DNA of 64,000 nucleotides from Cytophagales bacterium (GTDB lineage Bacteria; Bacteroidota; Bacteroidia; Cytophagales; Spirosomataceae), in assembly GCA_024742395.1 (NCBI GenBank), contig JANSYO010000008.1:46988-110987 (forward strand), given 5' to 3'. The position numbers and the translations under genes are program-made. The notes beneath the pieces were generated by a model that worked only from the letters and a program-made list of their open reading frames with translations, made no database searches and was not told the DNA's origin. Positions 8,887 to 18,729 of the stretch are shown here, one piece after another (positions within the stretch are counted from its first letter, which is position 1; every line of letters begins with the position of its first letter).

Positions 8887-10094
8887 ATCAACTCAGTATT
8901 TATGTGTGTTGTGGATATCAAAGTTCTGTGCACCGGGCATTTAGAGGCTATTTCTTTTAACCTTTCTTTTTGTGCTTCATCCAGTGGACCGATCAATTTT
9001 AGCTTTTTTTCAATGACATCAATCTTTTCTGTACTCTCTAGTCCCAGATCCTGACTGTGTTTTTTACTATGACTTAAATAAACGTATACCTCTTCCAAAG
9101 GCCATTTTTTACGCTCGGCATATAACTTTAAGGTCATTGCGGTACAGGCTGCCAAACCAGAGTTCAGCAGCTCGTACGGATTTGGTCCGAAATCATCGCC
9201 ACCCACTTTAGTAGGCTCATCAGCTATTATAGTATGTTTGATGGTTTGAATAGTGGTAGTAAAATTATCTTCATCCAGATCCAGGTGTCCTACTACCTGC
9301 TCTCCTAAGGTATCCAGTGACTTGTCCGCTTTTCTCGGCAGATATCTATTTACCCAGGTTCCGATTATTTGACCGGCATAAATAGAATCTTCCTGATTAC
9401 TTAATAAATGATCTGCTCCGTCTAAAGATATGAAACTCTTGGGATGAAAAGCAGTATTGTATAATTCCCTGGCATTCTCAATATCTACAATGGTATCCTG
9501 CGGAGAGTGTAAAACTAAAAGAGGCTTACGCAATTTCTTCAGAGTCGCTTTTACACTTTTCTTATTAAGCTCTTCTAAAAAGTTTTTATCAATGGAAAAT
9601 GTTCTGCCGCCTATGGTTATCTCTGTTTCATCAGCTTTTTCAAGGTCTTCTCGGGCAGAACTGAATAAATGCTCAACATGGCCTGTGTCTGCTGGTGCTC
9701 CTAGGGTAGCAATGGCTTTGATACTTTCAATTTTTGCACCGGCAATAATAGCAGCAGCTCCTCCAAGTGAATGCCCAACTAACAAACTGGGAGCCTCATG
9801 ATTTTCCTCTAGAAAAGAAGCAACATCTAAAAGATCTTGAATATTGGCTGAGAAGTGACTGTCTTTAAATTCTCCTTTGCTTTGCCCCAAGCCAGTAAAG
9901 TCAAAACGAATGACGCCAAACCCATAGTTGGCCAAAGCTCTGCTGATATTCCTTACGGCATGTAAATCACTGGAGCAAGTAAAACAATGGGCGAAAATGG
10001 CGTATCGCCAGGCCTTTTGATTCGCTGGCAATTCAAGTGTGGCTCTAAGTTCAATCCCTTGAGAGTTGATTATCTTCAGGTTGTTTGATTTCAT
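8883..10094 (-). CDS. Alpha/beta-hydrolase - OsmC fusion protein
   Basis: Residues 1-255 form an alpha/beta hydrolase with the nucleophile elbow GHSLGG (Ser109), an acidic-residue segment [10 protein letters not shown] and GADHLL supplying the histidine. Residues 260-403 form an OsmC domain with the two redox cysteines in [17 protein letters not shown] and KCPVHRTL. OsmC proteins reduce organic peroxides with thiols. This fusion is a known bacterial architecture whose natural substrate is unclear. Its stop overlaps the BCCT start in an ATGA arrangement. Operon membership with ergothioneine genes suggests thiol or oxidant chemistry, but that is inference. Confidence 0.88.
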   Translation of the reverse strand: MKSNNLKIINSQGIELRATLELPANQKAWRYAIFAHCFTCSSDLHAVRNISRALANYGFGVIRFDFTGLGQSKGEFKDSHFSANIQDLLDVASFLEENHEAPSLLVGHSLGGAAAIIAGAKIESIKAIATLGAPADTGHVEHLFSSAREDLEKADETEITIGGRTFSIDKNFLEELNKKSVKATLKKLRKPLLVLHSPQDTIVDIENARELYNTAFHPKSFISLDGADHLLSNQEDSIYAGQIIGTWVNRYLPRKADKSLDTLGEQVVGHLDLDEDNFTTTIQTIKHTIIADEPTKVGGDDFGPNPYELLNSGLAACTAMTLKLYAERKKWPLEEVYVYLSHSKKHSQDLGLESTEKIDVIEKKLKLIGPLDEAQKERLKEIASKCPVHRTLISTTHINTELI

Positions 10095-10123
10095 GACCAG
10101 GTTTTTTCAAAGTAATATGAGAA

Positions 10124-10405
10124 TTATTTGACTATTTCTAACCCTTTCCAAAAAGCCACGTGACTTTTGATTCTCGTATCCCTAGGTTTAGGATCAGGAT
10201 TATACCAGACGAAATACCAGTTATCTTTGCTATATACATCAATACAGTAGATAGGCCCTTGGCCTTTCCGAGGGCAAATAGTAAATGCTTGGCTGCCTAT
10301 TAAAAAATCTTTATTCATACTTTTTAGAGGAAAGTAATGATTGCCCTCCAATTGAACCGAAGTATCTCTTTTAGCTAAAATTTGGTTATTCCAGATTGCT
10401 TTCAA
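10124..10405 (-). CDS. DUF427 domain protein
   Basis: A 93-residue single-domain protein with the DUF427 pattern: an opening AIWNNQILAKRDTSVQLEGNHYFP, the central CPRKGQGPIYCIDVY and the closing SHVAFWKGLEIVK. The role of the family is unknown. No ATG lies near the expected N-terminus; the frame starts with TTG at 10405. The gene sits 29 bp upstream of the hydrolase-OsmC gene in the same orientation and may be the first gene of the ergothioneine operon. Confidence 0.8.
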   Translation of the reverse strand: MKAIWNNQILAKRDTSVQLEGNHYFPLKSMNKDFLIGSQAFTICPRKGQGPIYCIDVYSKDNWYFVWYNPDPKPRDTRIKSHVAFWKGLEIVK

Positions 10406-10467
10406 TGTTAAGGTATTTTCGGAATTTTAAGAATAATAGGTCTTTGCCATAAATTACGAATTCTTGT

Positions 10468-10477
10468 ACTGATCAGT
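10468..10477. promoter_or_regulatory. Perfect 10-bp palindrome in the divergent egt / M1 peptidase intergenic region
   Basis: ACTGATCAGT is a perfect palindrome 63 bp upstream of the DUF427 start and 171 bp upstream of the peptidase start. It may be a regulator site, but a single 10-bp palindrome is weak evidence. Confidence 0.2.
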
Positions 10478-10647
10478 TTTAAGTAAAAGTGTTTCTGTCT
10501 TTAGGAAAATTTTGTTTGGTTCTAAATAGATCATTTTTTCAAGATTTGGATTGTCCAAATTAAGAGTTCATCTACAATGAGATTATGTGGCTTTGCATCA
10601 AAAAAAATATAAACTAAATTGCTGACTTACTTCAAACAATAGACTAA

Positions 10648-13041
10648 ATGACGAAAAAGCGATTCTCCTTTATGGAAAGTAATGGGCTAAAACAAAGCCT
10701 TTTAATTATGCTTTCCTATGTTCTTTTAATGCCATTAGCCAATGCCCAGTCTAAGAGCAATCGTGCTTTTGAGCAGCTAGGTACAGAGCTTCCTACTCCT
10801 AATACCTACCGTACAGGTTCTGGTTCTCCGGGGAGAGATTATTTCCAGCAAAAGGCAGACTATAAAATCAAAGTTGAGCTGGATGATGAGAACCAAAGAA
10901 TTATCGGGGAAGAGGAAGTGGTTTATTACAATTACTCACCAGATGCTTTAAAGTATATCTGGGTGCAGCTTGATATGAATATGTTTAAAGACAATTCTAT
11001 CAATGCACTTTCTAAGACTGGTGGAATTGATGAGAAAATGACTTCTCGTCAAATCAATGGTTTGCAAGCGGCTAATTCAGTCTTTGGAGATGTAGATAAC
11101 AGCAAAGAAAGAGGATATGATATTAAGTATGTGAAAGATGCTTCAGGCAAGCCAATGGCACATACAATCAATGGTACCATGATGCGAATAGACCTTCCGA
11201 AAGCATTAAAAACCAATGAGTCTGTCACTTTCAATATTGCCTGGAGTTATAATGCGGCCTCTTATTATGGAAGATCAGGTTTTGAATATTTTGAAGAAGA
11301 TGGTAATTATAATTATTTCATTGCCCACTGGTTTCCAAGAATGTGTGTATACGACGATGTAAACGGATGGCAGAATAAGCAGTTTGTAGGTAGTGGTGAA
11401 TTTGCACTCGTTTTTGGTAATTATGAAGTGGATATTACTGTGCCTTCAGACCATATTGTAGTAGCTTCCGGCGAATGCCAAAACTGGGATAAGGTGTTAA
11501 CAAAGACACAGTTGAAAAGAATAGAGCAGGCTAAAAAGGCTACAGACCCGGTTGTCATTGTAACCCAGGAAGAGGCCATTGAAAACTCTAAAACCAAATC
11601 TACAAAGAAGCAGACCTGGAAATTTAAGGCAGATAATGTGCGTGACTTCGCCTTTGCTTCGTCTAGAAGATTTATTTGGGATGCCATGCAAACAGACGTT
11701 TATGGCAACGGTCGTAAGATCTGGAGCATGTCTGTTTATCCTAAGGAGGGAAATCCTTTATGGGGACAATACAGTACCAAAGTAGTAGAGCATACGCTAA
11801 AAACGTATGGTAAATATACTTTTGAATACCCTTACCCGGTAGCTATTAGCTGTCATTCTACTGCTGGTGGAGGAATGGAGTATCCTATGATTAGTTTCAA
11901 TGGCGGTCGTCCTGAGCCAGATGGCACCTACAGCGAAAATGTGAAAAGAGGTATGATAGGGGTGATCATCCATGAAGTTGGTCATAACTTTTTCCCGATG
12001 ATCGTTAACTCAGACGAGCGTCAATGGACATGGATGGATGAAGGCTTAAATTCCTTTTGTCAGTATTTGTCCGAGCAGGAGTGGAGCAGAGACTTTAAGT
12101 CTCGTAGAGGTGAGCCTCAAAACATTGTATCTTATATGCGTTCTGACCCGAGTATGATGCAGCCAATTATGACTAACTCAGAACAAATTATTCAGTTTGG
12201 GAACAATGCCTATGGCAAACCAGCCACTGCTCTAAACATTTTAAGAGAAACAGTAATGGGTCGCGAACTGTTTGATTATGCTTTTAAGGAGTATGCAAAC
12301 AGATGGGCATTTAAGCATCCTCAACCTGCAGACTTTTTCAGAACGATGGAAGATGCCAGTGGTGTAGATCTGGACTGGTTCTGGAGAGGTTGGTTTTACA
12401 CCACATTGCCTGTAGATCAGGATTTAGTAGAAGTACAATGGTATGCACTGGATACTCAGAATCCTGAATTGGCAAAAGCTGAAGAAAAGGCCGAGTTTGA
12501 AAAAAGCAAAAACACAATGGCCGTGATTAGAAACAAGACAGACATTCCTCAAACCGTAGAAGAAGCAGATCCAAAATACCGCGATTTCTATAGTTCTTAT
12601 GATCCTTTTGAGGTTACACCTCAGGATGAAAAGAAATATCAGGCTTATTTACAAACCCTTGAGCCAAGTGAAAGAGAACTGATGCAAAGTGGAATGAACT
12701 ACTACGCACTGACAATCAAAAATAAGGGAGGCTTGGTAATGCCGGTTATTGTGAAATTAGAATATGAAGATGGCACCGAAGAGGTGATGCGTTTTCCGGC
12801 AGAGATATGGAGAAAAAATGATGTTCAAATTACGAAAACCATACCGACCACGAAGCGGGTGAAGAAGTTTGTGCTTGACCCTTATCTTGAAATTGCAGAC
12901 ATAGATACTTCAAATAATGCTTTCCCAAGAGAGCCAGAAAAACCTTCAAGATTCCAGCTTTATAAATCGAGCAGATCCAAAGCAATGAATCCAATGCAGG
13001 AAGCTCAAAGCAATGCGGCGTCTACCCAAGGAGGCGAGTAA
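10648..13041 (+). CDS. Secreted M1-family zinc metallopeptidase
   Basis: A 797-residue protein with an N-terminal signal peptide (hydrophobic stretch about 18-31 ending in ANAQ). The zinc site is HEVGH (442-446) followed after 18 residues by the third ligand Glu465 in WMDEGLNSF, exactly the M1 spacing. The exopeptidase loop GAMEN appears as GGMEYPM (about 407-413). M1 enzymes remove N-terminal residues from peptides; the signal sequence puts this one in the periplasm or outside. The last 190 residues are outside the catalytic core. It stands alone and ends at a strong terminator. Peptide preference cannot be predicted. Confidence 0.92.
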   Translation: MTKKRFSFMESNGLKQSLLIMLSYVLLMPLANAQSKSNRAFEQLGTELPTPNTYRTGSGSPGRDYFQQKADYKIKVELDDENQRIIGEEEVVYYNYSPDALKYIWVQLDMNMFKDNSINALSKTGGIDEKMTSRQINGLQAANSVFGDVDNSKERGYDIKYVKDASGKPMAHTINGTMMRIDLPKALKTNESVTFNIAWSYNAASYYGRSGFEYFEEDGNYNYFIAHWFPRMCVYDDVNGWQNKQFVGSGEFALVFGNYEVDITVPSDHIVVASGECQNWDKVLTKTQLKRIEQAKKATDPVVIVTQEEAIENSKTKSTKKQTWKFKADNVRDFAFASSRRFIWDAMQTDVYGNGRKIWSMSVYPKEGNPLWGQYSTKVVEHTLKTYGKYTFEYPYPVAISCHSTAGGGMEYPMISFNGGRPEPDGTYSENVKRGMIGVIIHEVGHNFFPMIVNSDERQWTWMDEGLNSFCQYLSEQEWSRDFKSRRGEPQNIVSYMRSDPSMMQPIMTNSEQIIQFGNNAYGKPATALNILRETVMGRELFDYAFKEYANRWAFKHPQPADFFRTMEDASGVDLDWFWRGWFYTTLPVDQDLVEVQWYALDTQNPELAKAEEKAEFEKSKNTMAVIRNKTDIPQTVEEADPKYRDFYSSYDPFEVTPQDEKKYQAYLQTLEPSERELMQSGMNYYALTIKNKGGLVMPVIVKLEYEDGTEEVMRFPAEIWRKNDVQITKTIPTTKRVKKFVLDPYLEIADIDTSNNAFPREPEKPSRFQLYKSSRSKAMNPMQEAQSNAASTQGGE

Positions 13042-13063
13042 TGGATATAGAGAACAATCAAAT

Positions 13064-13105
13064 AAAAGGAGGGCCTCAATCAGATGATTGAGGCCCTCCT
13101 TTTTA
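13064..13105. terminator. Strong bidirectional terminator between convergent genes
   Basis: A 14-bp perfect stem (GGAGGGCCTCAATC paired with GATTGAGGCCCTCC around an AGAT loop) is flanked by A-run on the left and T-run on the right. It lies between the stop of the M1 peptidase and the stop of the convergent propeller-like gene, so it can serve both. Confidence 0.92.
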
Positions 13106-13128
13106 ATATTAGTTTAGTTCTTTAGAAA

Positions 13129-14589
13129 TCAGGGGCAGCCGCCAATTTCTGTTTCAAAGACAACACCAGATTTTACTTCAAAGCCCGGTTGCATAAGAAT
13201 ATAGCCCGAGGTTAATTTTACCTTACTTGGAGGGGCTTCAAAAACAGAAGATGTTTTGATAAAGCTATCAGAAGTTCTACTTATGCTTCCACGAAAATTG
13301 GCGGCCCCTAAAACCAGCTCAGAAGGGCATGGAAAATTTAACTTAGCAAGATAAAAATCAGCTCCGCCGTAGTTATTTGGTATATCTCCATTATTGGAGT
13401 AGCTGTGGCCGGCTACTAAATAACCGCCGTCCACCGTTCCTATAATTGCCATAGCTGAATCTAAGTTTGTTCCACCTAAAGACAGAACCCAAGACTCACC
13501 ACCAAATGGTACCAATTCAGTGACTAAAATATTGGGGCTATTTGTTACGGCCTGATTTCCTACAGAATCGGAATAAATGGTTGCCGTAATAATCGGTGAG
13601 GAATCCAGTGCATCAAAATACATTCCCGAACTAAAGTCGTCTTTTGTACCACCAGTGGACGAGTTAGTATTGAGAAATCCGGTATCAGAGTCTACATTAC
13701 AAATCCAGGCATCGTAGCCACCATAACCAAAGAAGATATTGCCATCTATTGAGTTTGTAGATCCAAGTAGAATTATTTCGGCTCCGTCACCTTTTACAAT
13801 TGATGCAGGAATTTCCTCTTTTGTACCCCCAAAAAGTCTTGTCCAAATCGTATTCCCATCATTGTCTAATTTAAAACTTAAAAGGTCAGAGGTTCCACTT
13901 TGATGATTGTTTTGTGAATTAACTGAAGCAGAGAAACTACCACCTAAAACATAAAAGTTTCCTGAATCTTCAATGATATCCGCTGCATACTCCTCACCAG
14001 TACCGCCAATGGTTTTTTGCCAGGTTTGGGCTCCGGCAGAGTTCGTTTTAACTACCCATAAGTCAAGACCGTTCCCGGTAACAGTCTTAGTACTTACAAA
14101 AGCAAAACCTCCATCTTGCGTTTGAATTATATTTCCTCCGTCTGTAGGATTTCCTCCTCTGAATACCTTAAAGGCTTCGGAGCCATCATTATTTATTTTT
14201 ACCAGCCAAACGCCTACTTGATTCAAAGGTCCAGAAGTAGATCCGGAGTGACAGAGAAGTATGACTCCTCCGTCTGAACAAGCATCTAAACCAGCTAAAT
14301 AATCATTGGCACTTCCTCCATAATTCTTTTTCCAAATGAGGCTTCCATTGGAAGAATTTACCTTGGCGACAAAAATATCTGAACCACCATTATTAGCAGG
14401 AACGTCAAAACTTGATGAACTGGTGGTATTACCTGCAATAAATACATCGCCGAGGTAATTCTGAATTACCTTAAGGTCTGTATCGTTTCCAGAACCGCCA
14501 ATATTTTTTTTCCATTGAATGGCAGGTGCCTGACAGACAGCCATCAAGGGGATTGAAAGCAGAAGGAGAAGTGTAAATTTTTTAAGCAC
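13129..14589 (-). CDS. Secreted beta-propeller-like repeat protein with T9SS-associated C-terminal segment
   Basis: The 486-residue protein has a signal peptide (KKFTLLLLLSIPLMAVCQA) and then repeats of roughly 50 residues built around W-K-K/W-x-x and GG(S/T)xxD motifs, for example WKKNIGGSGND, WKKNYGGSANDY, WQKTIGGTGEEY and WTRLFGGTKEE. These are of the SBBP/propeller type. The end (GYILMQPGFEVKSGVVFETEIGGC) matches the short repeat seen near the C-terminus of many Bacteroidota surface proteins. It is probably exported to the surface; no enzymatic residues are recognisable. The only plausible start is GTG at 14589. Confidence 0.75.
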   Translation of the reverse strand: MLKKFTLLLLLSIPLMAVCQAPAIQWKKNIGGSGNDTDLKVIQNYLGDVFIAGNTTSSSSFDVPANNGGSDIFVAKVNSSNGSLIWKKNYGGSANDYLAGLDACSDGGVILLCHSGSTSGPLNQVGVWLVKINNDGSEAFKVFRGGNPTDGGNIIQTQDGGFAFVSTKTVTGNGLDLWVVKTNSAGAQTWQKTIGGTGEEYAADIIEDSGNFYVLGGSFSASVNSQNNHQSGTSDLLSFKLDNDGNTIWTRLFGGTKEEIPASIVKGDGAEIILLGSTNSIDGNIFFGYGGYDAWICNVDSDTGFLNTNSSTGGTKDDFSSGMYFDALDSSPIITATIYSDSVGNQAVTNSPNILVTELVPFGGESWVLSLGGTNLDSAMAIIGTVDGGYLVAGHSYSNNGDIPNNYGGADFYLAKLNFPCPSELVLGAANFRGSISRTSDSFIKTSSVFEAPPSKVKLTSGYILMQPGFEVKSGVVFETEIGGCP

Positions 14590-14649
14590 GTTTTATCAAG
14601 TATGTATTACAAAACTGTTTAAAATCTATCAAAGTATATAGACTTTGAC

Positions 14650-16671
14650 CTAAAATTTGTACCTGATTTGCAGTTTAACGTCTGTTCTGTGCGGTGCATC
14701 TATTTGATTTACTCCACTACTTATACGTTCTACATCTTGCAAAGAGGTTCTGGCTACTCTGGCCCAGATGTCAATATTTCTGTTTAATGAGTATCTGGTA
14801 ACGAGATAAAGTCGCATACCTTTGCCGTAATAGGCAGGAAAGGAAACCGTATAAAGTACGTCATTTTCATAGGCATAAATACGGGAGTCATAAGAATCTG
14901 TATTAAACAAGGCTACCCGACTTTTTAGCTGCCATTTACCAATACTTCCTTCTATATCCTGTATGAGAGCATAGCCGTTTGAACGCTCCAGAGTTTCGTA
15001 TTGAAAAGAATTATACTGAACTCTCGTTTGTGATTTAAACTGCCGGGCAATATTGAATTCAAAATTTGCCAATAAATTTTGCCTGTAAGTATTGACTAGG
15101 AAATCGGTGACGGTTTCGTTTGACGGGAAGTTCTTTTGCTTTCTTTCTCTATGATATTGTGTATAGAAAACCCACTTTTTGGTGGGTTTCAAAGTGAACC
15201 TTAATAAGTAGTCTTCGCCATCTGATGGTGCATCTACCAGGTACCGAAGCCATGGAAATTTAAATTTGTCATAGAAGGCAGCAAAAGTATAACCTCTTTT
15301 TGGCGTATATTTTACACCAGTATAGATTCCTTTCTCATTTATAGTACGGCTGGCTTCGCCGAAGGCATTTGAATAAAAGCTATGGAAATCGGCATCATAG
15401 TTTCTCAAATTAAGAGCCCATTCTACCTTTGGGCTCAGAGAAGCCACAAATCCTCCTATGGCACCTATTCCTCCACTAGAGGAGCGAGCGGCTTCACCGA
15501 AGAAATTGAAGTTTTGCCAGGAGTAGCTAAAATTTGGGCCAATGATAGTGTTGTTTGTTCCTTTAAACTCGTTTGAAGCATACTCTCTTGGTGTTCTTTC
15601 TATTTCGTTACCAAAGTGCGTGTTCAAAATCGTAAAGCCTATGTGACCTCCGTCAAATGAATATTTGACATTGGCTCCAATGTTCGTTTCTTTGAGTATA
15701 CCTTTCTTATTAATTTCCGTTTCTGTTCTATGCAATCCCGAAATTAAAATTGAACTGAAAACATCTTCTCTGTCTTCAATAGCTGTATTAAGGCTTGCAT
15801 CCCTTTGAGTGTATGATCCGAAGGCCGTAAGTGAAACATTGCCGGTCTCATAAGTAGCTGCTGCTCCTCTGAGAAAGCCTCCTTCCAGCACTGAATTGTG
15901 AGGGCGAATGCCAAGGTCGCTTCTTCTTGTAGTGTAAATTGGTTCACCACCTTTTCCGGCAGCATACCCACCAGCCAAAATTAAGCCTTGGCCAAATTGC
16001 AATTGATAGTCTCCAAGTATCAAATTCTTAAAGTTTCCTTTATTCTGTAACTGAAAATGGAAAGTAGTGTAGTCTGCTATATTGGGTTCGCCCTGATCTT
16101 TTTCCATGATAAAGCCCAAACTGAAATCTTTAGGGTGCTGTAGTCTATATCGAGCGTAAATTTTTTGAGGACTTCCCAAAAAGCTACTATCTCGGTAACC
16201 TCTGGCTTTTTCCAACGTTTGCTCAGTACGAAGAACAAAAAAATGGTCAGTGGCCCGGCCATAAATGCCTTTTATGTCATTAACGGAAAGCTTTTCATTT
16301 AGTCTGACAAAAGGCAGTAGGAGTTCTATACTTTTTTGGTCAAACTCAGGAATAGATTGAAGCTCATACAGGCTTAATAAATCACCATATTTTGCCCGAT
16401 GATCCATCAGACTATTAATTTGAATTTCAGAAAGGACAAACAAGTTTCTTAACTCATCTGCACTGGCCTTATTGATGTCAAGTGGATTTAAATAGAACTG
16501 AAGCAGAGCTTCATATAGATCTTCATAATTATTATCATCTTGCTGAGTCGCAGCCAGCCTTTGAATGAACTCATCTAAATCTATAACAGGCTGTGGTACT
16601 GCTTGTGCAATTGCATAATTACAGCAAATACAAAGACAAAAACCAATGGCTATTTTTTTTAGTTTTCTCAT
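14650..16671 (-). CDS. Helix-hairpin-helix domain fused to an outer-membrane beta-barrel
   Basis: After a signal peptide (ending near Ala22) a helical segment leads to a ComEA-like double helix-hairpin-helix (about residues 63-123: LDINKASADELRNL ... HRAKYGDLLSLYELQSIPEF). The remaining 550 residues have alternating polar/aromatic beta strands and end in phenylalanine (LQIRYKF), the hallmark of a BAM-inserted barrel. HHH motifs bind DNA without sequence preference, so a DNA-handling role at the outer membrane is possible; HHH modules may also be purely structural. The start overlaps the stop of the PorQ-like gene by 4 bp (ATGA), so the two are co-translated. Confidence 0.75.
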   Translation of the reverse strand: MRKLKKIAIGFCLCICCNYAIAQAVPQPVIDLDEFIQRLAATQQDDNNYEDLYEALLQFYLNPLDINKASADELRNLFVLSEIQINSLMDHRAKYGDLLSLYELQSIPEFDQKSIELLLPFVRLNEKLSVNDIKGIYGRATDHFFVLRTEQTLEKARGYRDSSFLGSPQKIYARYRLQHPKDFSLGFIMEKDQGEPNIADYTTFHFQLQNKGNFKNLILGDYQLQFGQGLILAGGYAAGKGGEPIYTTRRSDLGIRPHNSVLEGGFLRGAAATYETGNVSLTAFGSYTQRDASLNTAIEDREDVFSSILISGLHRTETEINKKGILKETNIGANVKYSFDGGHIGFTILNTHFGNEIERTPREYASNEFKGTNNTIIGPNFSYSWQNFNFFGEAARSSSGGIGAIGGFVASLSPKVEWALNLRNYDADFHSFYSNAFGEASRTINEKGIYTGVKYTPKRGYTFAAFYDKFKFPWLRYLVDAPSDGEDYLLRFTLKPTKKWVFYTQYHRERKQKNFPSNETVTDFLVNTYRQNLLANFEFNIARQFKSQTRVQYNSFQYETLERSNGYALIQDIEGSIGKWQLKSRVALFNTDSYDSRIYAYENDVLYTVSFPAYYGKGMRLYLVTRYSLNRNIDIWARVARTSLQDVERISSGVNQIDAPHRTDVKLQIRYKF

Positions 16672-17471
16672 TTTCTTATAGCCATATTTAAAGATATGTG
16701 ATGAGAAAAACCGAGTGTGGGGTGAGTATTTACTGCGTAATCAACCTGCCATTTTTCATATAAATAGCCCAAACCAAAATGATTGGTTTTGAAAGCCGTA
16801 TTTATTCCTGTTCTAAGGAAAAGGCGTTCCTGAATTCTATATTCAAGTCCACCTTTAAAGAATGTCTTTTGATTTGGGCTGTATTCTGTTTCTGCGGTTA
16901 TTATAACTTGTTCTGCAGGATAGAAACTACCTCCCAGGGACAATACGGTGGGTAGTTTTTGAGTCCCGAGTAGTTTTGCTCCGGTAATATTGGAGGCATG
17001 GAAGCCAAGAATAAAAAGCTTATGCAGTTTAGCCATGACCCCAAATTCTGTAAGTAGCGAATTTACAGAGCTTATATTCTCTGCATACGTTCCAAGGAAA
17101 GAAGCTTTAATACCCAGCGAAACGAAACCTGCTTTTTTTGCGAGTGCAATACCGGCCTTGTTTTCATTATATAGCCTGTCTCCGAATCTTTCTGCCCCAA
17201 TACCTACAGCTAATTTTTCTGTAGAATGAGCAGCACTCATTGATACTGTGGAAAGTCCTGAAACATTGAAGCGGGAATCAAAAGAAGTGTTCACGAAAGC
17301 TCCCTTAGTAAATCCCAATCCTGCGGGATTACTAAAGAAAGATTGATCTTGTGGCAATGCCACCATAGCGTGTCCCATTCCCCAGCTTCTTGCTCCAATA
17401 TTAGAGAGGCTTCGCTGAGCCAAACCTCCCAAACTTAAGGCAGAAAAAAGAAATAAAAGGACTAGTCGCAT
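16668..17471 (-). CDS. PorV/PorQ-like outer-membrane protein
   Basis: The 267-residue protein has a signal peptide (LVLLFLFSALSLGGLAQ) and the N-terminal NIGARSWGMGHAMVAL...FFSNPAGLGF pattern characteristic of the PorV/PorQ family of outer-membrane barrels, with repeated amphipathic strands after it. Family members support type IX secretion or act as general barrels. It overlaps the downstream HHH-barrel gene by 4 bp, so the pair probably form one functional unit. Assignment to PorV or PorQ specifically is not possible from sequence alone. Confidence 0.7.
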   Translation of the reverse strand: MRLVLLFLFSALSLGGLAQRSLSNIGARSWGMGHAMVALPQDQSFFSNPAGLGFTKGAFVNTSFDSRFNVSGLSTVSMSAAHSTEKLAVGIGAERFGDRLYNENKAGIALAKKAGFVSLGIKASFLGTYAENISSVNSLLTEFGVMAKLHKLFILGFHASNITGAKLLGTQKLPTVLSLGGSFYPAEQVIITAETEYSPNQKTFFKGGLEYRIQERLFLRTGINTAFKTNHFGLGYLYEKWQVDYAVNTHPTLGFSHHISLNMAIRK

Positions 17472-17520
17472 GTGTTGTGTTTACATGCAAATTAGTTTTT
17501 CTTTCCGAAAACCTGAAAAA

Positions 17521-18633
17521 CTAAGCGAACTTCCTCTCTAAATGAGCATAAAACTCTTCTGTTTCATGAGAGTATTCATTCCATTTGTAATGGTTTGAAA
17601 TGTTCTTTTCAATATGCTTTTTAGCCTCCTCATAATTTGGAAAGGTTTCCAGAGCTTCTAAAGATTGAGTAAAAGCATCCTGATCTCCACCAAATAGATT
17701 TCTTATAAAAAGAAAACGTTGGTTAAAAGAAATTCCCTCTTTAAGCGAGCTGATTTTCTTTTTTTGATGGATATCCAAAAGGCTCTTTGTGTTCTCTGCA
17801 ATAATTCGCTCATTAAGCGTCAATGCCGTACCTTCATGGCGATCATTTAACCTGATTGGTTCTGAAGATGGTCTTTTAGCAGGAGCAGGTTCTTGAGGTG
17901 TTACTTTTTCTTTGGCAACATAGGAGGCAATTGCCGGTTCTTCTTCAGTAGGCTTTAAAGCCACTTTTTCACGGACAGCCGTTGGCTGACTCATAATTTC
18001 TTCGAAAAATGAAGCTTTGCCATTCCTCTCACCAAAAGGTAAAGGGTGAATTTTGTTGAAATCTGAAATTAAGTCATTTCCATCTTCCACTCGTTCATTT
18101 GCCAGTATTTCTTCCAGCCATTCGATGGCCTTATTGGCAAACACTTCATTATTACCAAGTTTTTGACTTAATGCGTCAAGGATATGCTTGTTAATCAAAA
18201 AGTATTTCCCGTTATCCTGAATCCAACGTTCTGAAAGTTTAAAATCAGGCAGGTTTCTCAGTTGATTTTCAAAATATTCTTCCGGTTTTAATGCCAGTTG
18301 AATCGTGTCATAGGTTGCTTTTGAAAGCAGGTTTTGAAACGCATCTTTCTTTACAGAAATATTTCGGCTAAGTGTATTCATCAGAGTAGCCAATGCTTCT
18401 TTAACTTCTGGCTCTTCATAGTCAAAGAATGGGCTCTTGAGCCTTCTGTTTTCTTCTTGCCATTTGTCATAGAGGTTTTTGATAACCAGCATATTGAGCT
18501 GTTTTATCTCCGAGATTCCAAGAATCTCTTTTCCACCTATAGATGATTGTTGATTAAAGAACTCATTACAGATGAGGGAAGAAAATGCATCTGCATAAGA
18601 TTTGGCTTCCGCGGAATTCCACTTGTAGGTCAT
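17521..18633 (-). CDS. Conserved hypothetical cytoplasmic protein
   Basis: I chose the ATG at 18633 (MTYKWNSAEAKSYADAF) because the 18 upstream codons look non-coding and lie in the divergent promoter with tdk. This gives 370 residues. The N-terminal 190 residues are helical and charged, the middle (about 200-290) is low complexity with Pro/Glu/Lys, and the C-terminal 85 residues (ISFNQRFLFIRNLFGGDQDAF and following) form a compact helical module that I recall from other Bacteroidota hypothetical proteins. No catalytic motif or membrane segment is seen. Function unknown. Confidence 0.75.
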   Translation of the reverse strand: MTYKWNSAEAKSYADAFSSLICNEFFNQQSSIGGKEILGISEIKQLNMLVIKNLYDKWQEENRRLKSPFFDYEEPEVKEALATLMNTLSRNISVKKDAFQNLLSKATYDTIQLALKPEEYFENQLRNLPDFKLSERWIQDNGKYFLINKHILDALSQKLGNNEVFANKAIEWLEEILANERVEDGNDLISDFNKIHPLPFGERNGKASFFEEIMSQPTAVREKVALKPTEEEPAIASYVAKEKVTPQEPAPAKRPSSEPIRLNDRHEGTALTLNERIIAENTKSLLDIHQKKKISSLKEGISFNQRFLFIRNLFGGDQDAFTQSLEALETFPNYEEAKKHIEKNISNHYKWNEYSHETEEFYAHLERKFA

Positions 18634-18729
18634 TATCAAAATGTCGTTTTTTGTAGGAGTAAGCACTATTGTATGGTAAATATACAAATTTTGTGCGTTT
18701 CTTAAGTCAAACGAAGAAAAATCGATTTT

